From assembly GCA_013115145.1 (NCBI GenBank), contig JAAPAO010000583.1:1-22223 (forward strand): a stretch of DNA of 22,223 nucleotides. The letters are read 5' to 3'. Each line of letters begins with the position of its first letter. Position 1 is the stretch's first letter. The notes under the pieces are model-generated. The model searched no databases, was not told the DNA's origin, and saw only the letters and a program-made list of their open reading frames with translations. A program made the position numbers and the translations under genes. The stretch comes from Perkinsus chesapeaki. Taxonomy: Eukaryota; Perkinsozoa; Perkinsida; Perkinsidae. Below are positions 19,462 to 22,223 of this stretch, piece after piece.

Positions 19462-19483
19462 GAGTGCCAGGCACTCAGTGCCT
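19462..19483. repeat. Double-palindrome block (DP22), perfect
   Basis: Centres 19469 and 19476, X = agtgcc. All 14 pairs hold. Confidence 0.9.
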
Positions 19484-19692
19484 CAAGTTCGAGCACAACC
19501 AGCAACGGCATCTTCACCATCCTGGAATCTCATGACCGCTATGTAGATGAGCAGCGCACTAGTGAGGTCATTGAGTTCAACCGAAATGAACGATAGCAAA
19601 GATTCCATGAAGTTACCTATGTTCTCGGCCTCCTTACTTTTTCTTTCTCCCCCGTACGCGCGATAATTATCCTCAGCCATGCCGTAGCGCCC

Positions 19693-19719
19693 TGGTCAGA
19701 CCAAGTTGGTCTGACCAAC
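19693..19719. repeat. Extended double-palindrome block with three centres 7 bp apart
   Basis: Centres 19698, 19705 and 19712. The middle palindrome has 12-bp arms (tggtcagaccaa); the last is 7+1+7. X = gaccaa. It is related in sequence to the block at 4540 (X = gaccag). Confidence 0.9.
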
Positions 19720-19745
19720 CACTTCGGACCGACACTTCGGACCGA
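19720..19745. repeat. Two-copy 13-bp tandem repeat
   Basis: cacttcggaccga occurs twice without a gap, immediately after the block ending at 19719. Confidence 0.9.
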
Positions 19746-19866
19746 GGCTCGATTGGATCGAGTAATCGAAAATCTATCGATTTTTCGATGATGATCAATC
19801 GAGGATGCTGTGGCGGGCGGACGAATCGATTCGATTCGAGAAATCGGTTCGCCTCGAAATTCAAAA

Positions 19867-19893
19867 ACTGACGAAATGTTCATTTTCGTCAGT
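19867..19893. repeat. 10-bp-stem hairpin
   Basis: actgacgaaa at 19867-19876 and its reverse complement at 19884-19893; 7-nt loop. Confidence 0.85.
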
Positions 19894-20035
19894 ATTGAGG
19901 CTTATTTATAGGATCTACAGCATCCTTGTAGTACTCCAGGAGATCCTCCTGAACAGAGCACTTCCACGCGCGCGTAGCGCGCGAAAAAAATAAGGGTCCA
20001 GGGTCTGGACTCCAAACAAGACCGCTCAGCTTATG

Positions 20036-20113
20036 GTCACCGCCGGTGACTCAGCGTCACCGGGGCTGTTACGGGTGACGGTCACCGGTGACCGTTAACT
20101 TAACGGGGTTAAG
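20036..20113. repeat. Cluster of GTCACC palindromes including a DP22 at 20092-20113
   Basis: A perfect 15-bp palindrome at 20036-20050 (arm gtcaccg) is followed by a further inverted copy (ccggtgac against gtcaccgg), an even 18-bp palindrome at 20078-20095 (arm acggtcacc), and a DP22 with centres 20099 and 20106 (X = cgttaa, 13 of 14 pairs, substitution at 20107). Confidence 0.8.
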
Positions 20114-20319
20114 TCTAGTGCTGCAATAGGTGGTAGCGCTTTCTTATCACAATACTGATCCGCTCTATTGATATTACTGAATTGCGTTTGGTACGACCAT
20201 GGCTCTGATACACTTATGTGCCTGAACTCTGACAATATACCCTTGTACGATATCCGAGAAATCGAGGACAATGACCTGCTTGCGAATTGCAAAGAAACAA
20301 CTTTCATAGGGTTTCAATT

Positions 20320-20382
20320 GATTTACAATATATCTTCGTAGTTCTGCGAGCCTCGCAGAAGTACGAAGCTATATTGTGAATC
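20320..20382. repeat. About 30-bp imperfect inverted repeat before the retropepsin fragment
   Basis: The left arm 20320-20349 (gatttacaatatatcttcgt and on) pairs with 20353-20382 with three mismatches; the loop is 3 nt. The right arm forms the start of the retropepsin open frame. It may be the remnant of a termination or junction structure. Confidence 0.8.
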
Positions 20383-20840
20383 AAAAGCAAACTTTGCTCT
20401 ATGCCTGTGTAAAAGTTTTCAGTAAAACTAGTGAGCCTGTGATATTACAAAGCTTGCTAGACACTGGAGCTTCTATAAGTTTTGTTGATACTAAGTTAGC
20501 CCATGATCATGCGGCTAAAGGTGTTGGTATGGTAGAAAAGCTTGCTAAACCATTTGCTTGCAAGCTAGCTGAGAGCGGCGTGCGTTATGTTGACTCCGTG
20601 TGGAAGTGCGATATTGAACAGAGTATCCGCAATGGTACCTCTTGATGGACGGCCGTGCAGTTCTACCTGATGCTCAATACTCAACATCCTGGGGCTATAA
20701 TTGGTAGAGATTTATTTGAGACTTTCGGCTGCTGTGTAGGTAAGGTGAGATCGTGCTCTGGTTCTACCATTTGTTTAATGGAGGCCGACCCTTACTTGGC
20801 TTCCTTAAGTCCTGAGGAGAGTCTACTACAGGAATGTTAA
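20376..20840 (+). pseudogene. Retropepsin (aspartic protease) fragment of an LTR-type retroelement, broken
   Basis: The open frame from 20376 carries the retropepsin active-site signature LLDTGASISFVD. In the same frame, after a TGA stop at 20643-20645, comes the C-terminal signature AIIGRDLFETFG. So one protease domain is interrupted by a single nonsense codon. No gag, reverse transcriptase, RNase H or integrase sequence is recognisable nearby, and no LTRs were found. The frame is ended at 20838-20840 by a TAA supplied by the inverted-repeat element that begins at 20834, which shows the element inserted into this fragment. Ty3/gypsy-like origin is likely but not proven from the protease alone. 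Confidence 0.75.
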
Positions 20841-20846
20841 CGATTG

Positions 20847-21103
20847 GTACACATAAAACACGTACACTTAATGTTCAATCTCCATAAATCACGTTCATAC
20901 TCAACTCGATTGCTTGAAACACGTACACAGTCAGCTCGTTCGCTCCTATTCAGATCTTCGGCAGTTCGACCACCAAAAGTACGTTCACTGTTATCTCGTA
21001 TCCATAAACTCGGTACACTTGCATTCAGTACACTAAAAGTTCGTACACTTTCATTCCGTTCACCCCCATTCCATACACCAAAATCTCAATCCACACTTTT
21101 TCA
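20847..21103 (+). repeat. About 17 degenerate 15-bp tandem units
   Basis: The unit consensus is roughly gtacacNNNNaNttc, with period 15 almost throughout (one 16-nt unit near 20877). The array starts in the left inverted terminus and runs past it; inverted copies are in the right terminus. In one frame the units read as pentapeptides of RTLxF type, but with no sign of coding selection. Confidence 0.8.
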
Positions 21104-21483
21104 AAGCGTTAAAATAACTCCTCGAACTCGCACACCCGATGGCTCGTACACTTATGTGAATTTTTTTCAGTTCAGTAGGAAGTTCACTAGTTTGTTAATC
21201 CAGAGGTTGAGCGTTCAATTCTCAGAGGCGACATAACTGGCAAACTTTGTCTGTCCGGCGGAGCGATTAGCACTTTTGGGGGGATCAGTATTGAGTCAAT
21301 GCGACATTGAATTGTGTACTCGGATTGCTCTAGTGGTGCAAGGGCCATCTGACATGGGTAAGGTTCTCAGTTCGAATATGACCCGGAGTATTTTGACTTC
21401 ATGGGAGTGTGAGGAGCTGAAAACCTTGGGTGAGTAAGCTGGGATTTGCTTACGGTGCTTTAAGAAGCGAAAAATTTTAAAAG

Positions 21484-21509
21484 GCAGTTGCTGCGGCCGC
21501 AGCAACTGC
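21484..21509. repeat. Perfect 26-bp palindrome next to the right terminus
   Basis: Even palindrome with 13-bp arms (gcagttgctgcgg), centred between 21496 and 21497, ending at the base before the right 111-bp arm begins. It contains a gcggccgc core. Confidence 0.95.
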
Positions 21510-21770
21510 AGCGAACGAGCTGACTGTGTACGTGTTTCAAGCGAACGAGTTGAGTATGAGCGTGATTTATGGAGATTGAACATTAAGTGTACGTGTTTTA
21601 TGTGTACCAATCGTTAACATCCCGATTGTCGTACGCATGTACACCGTGACGTAAGATTGACGCATGCACTCGACGAGCGCCTCTCCCCCATCAGAGCGTA
21701 TGATAGCACAAGCTTCGTCGTGCTTCACATAAAACGTCGGAATATACTTGGTTGGTAGTTATTTGCAAAC

Positions 21771-22163
21771 ATGAACGTCATGTTTATTTTTGTCACGGTC
21801 ATCGGGCAGACCGTTTCAGATCCCATATATCTCACTGATAAATATATTCGCTGTTTCTCGTACAGCAGCGCGATAGTTTACAGTATCGAGTTCTATGGTA
21901 ATGGTTCGATGGAATTGGTTAGAAGAATAGGAGCGAGTCCTCTGAGATATCAATGTGTGTATGAAGCGCAAAAAGTCGGAGATTATACCCAAGTGACCGT
22001 TGGTGGTGCCGACTGCAACGCCTTGGTAAGGTCGTTCCCTACCACTCTGGACTACACTTTCCTGATTATGAGAGTGACGGAGACCAGTGCAGGGCGTCGT
22101 CTTATTGTGATGCAAAAGAAAGACGAGATGATCTACAGACAGGCCCGCGAACCAGAATGCTAG
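21771..22163 (+). CDS. Small secreted Cys-containing protein, unrecognised (130 aa)
   Basis: An uninterrupted frame runs from ATG 21771 to TAG 22161-22163. The first 16 residues (MNVMFIFVTVIGQTVS) form a plausible signal peptide. The mature chain of about 114 residues has four cysteines (in RCFSYS, YQCVYE, ADCNAL and PEC), enough for two disulfides. It has a beta-rich look (YSIEFYGNG, YTQVTVGG, FLIMRVTET) and a basic stretch (RRLIVMQKKDE) near the end. There is no membrane anchor and no intron. No family is recognised; the size and composition fit a small extracellular effector-like or surface protein. The remaining 60 bases of the window hold nothing I can identify. Confidence 0.65.
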   Translation: MNVMFIFVTVIGQTVSDPIYLTDKYIRCFSYSSAIVYSIEFYGNGSMELVRRIGASPLRYQCVYEAQKVGDYTQVTVGGADCNALVRSFPTTLDYTFLIMRVTETSAGRRLIVMQKKDEMIYRQAREPEC

Positions 22164-22223
22164 TCTATCATAATGATGGTATCATTAATAGAGGCGAAGC
22201 GTGTCAACACCCCTCTTGTCTCG

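Larger units (their letters stand above)
18787..20319. other. Intergenic repeat-rich stretch, no supported gene
   Basis: Short open frames on both strands have no recognisable content. From 19340 the DNA is dense in short palindromes and AT-rich atcgat-type repeats (19750-19860). Listed separately: the palindromes at 19340-19483, the DP22 at 19693-19719, the 13-bp tandem repeat at 19720-19745, the hairpin at 19867-19893 and the GTCACC cluster at 20036-20113. A cgcgcgc-gta-gcgcgcg hairpin lies near 19968-19982. Confidence 0.5.
20834..21620. mobile_element. 787-bp non-coding element with 111-bp terminal inverted repeats, built on 15-bp repeats
   Basis: The termini 20834-20944 and 21510-21620 are reverse complements with about 3 mismatches in 111 bp. 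The tips read atgttaacgattgg. TTAA occurs as a direct copy just inside both tips (20837-20840 and 21614-21617), so a TTAA target duplication, as for piggyBac-like elements, is possible, but the symmetry extends 3 bp beyond it. No transposase frame is present; the open frames that cross the termini are repeats of the 15-bp unit. The element truncates the retropepsin fragment. It is best read as a MITE-like or foldback non-autonomous element. Confidence 0.8.

Noticed and set aside
20847-21103. CRISPR-like array
   Set aside because: The 15-bp units are contiguous and degenerate with no spacers, and the context is eukaryotic.
20844-21236. 130-codon open frame, with a matching frame on the other strand at 21296-21610
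   Set aside because: Both are the inverted termini and 15-bp repeat units read as protein; the open state follows from the repeat period being a multiple of three.
20834-21620. Firm assignment of the foldback element to piggyBac
   Set aside because: TTAA is present at both tips, but the symmetry extends beyond it and the tip sequence lacks the usual piggyBac ends; one copy cannot settle it.

Overview
The window looks like nuclear DNA of an intron-rich protist, most likely a perkinsid-type alveolate. This is inference from gene style and could be wrong. The grounds are many GT-AG introns, most of them 38-50 nt; a class II trehalose-6-phosphate synthase/phosphatase-type gene; small secreted proteins in tandem copies; and MULE and retropepsin debris. 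I see no rRNA, tRNA or CRISPR array.

Layout. 445-4372 (+): 3' part of a trehalose-6-phosphate synthase/phosphatase-like gene in about 14 exons, running in from the left edge. 4373-6730: non-coding, rich in palindromes. 6731-8539 (+): tandem duplication of an unrecognised protein with a secretory leader; each copy carries a different 1-nt disruption near its leader. 9375-11787 and 11954-13850 (+): two 12-exon tandem paralogs of an unrecognised Pro/Ser/Gln-rich protein (443 and 456 codons). Every intron phase is conserved, so the two copies validate each other's gene model. 14273-14746 (+): secreted Cys protein with a Thr/Pro-rich tail. 15250-15716 (+) and 15718-16520 (-): two unrecognised convergent genes. 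17864-18786 (-): decayed MULE transposase. 20376-20840 (+): broken retropepsin fragment. 20834-21620: a 787-bp element with 111-bp inverted termini built on a 15-bp repeat, inserted into that fragment. 21771-22163 (+): small secreted protein.

The most unusual signal is not a gene. At 16 places there is a 22-bp block made of two overlapping 15-bp perfect or near-perfect palindromes (7-bp arm, one centre base, 7-bp arm) whose centres lie exactly 7 bp apart. The layout is n-X-n-X'-n-X-n, with X six bases and X' its reverse complement. X differs at almost every site, so the architecture is conserved and the sequence is not. Ten blocks satisfy all 14 base-pair constraints, against a uniform-base expectation of about 22,223 x 4^-14, or roughly 0.0001. 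A second layout (X-n-X'-spacer-X'-n-X) occurs three times. I know of no described element family with this form.

Nothing indicates that the genes act together; this looks like an ordinary gene-and-repeat neighbourhood.
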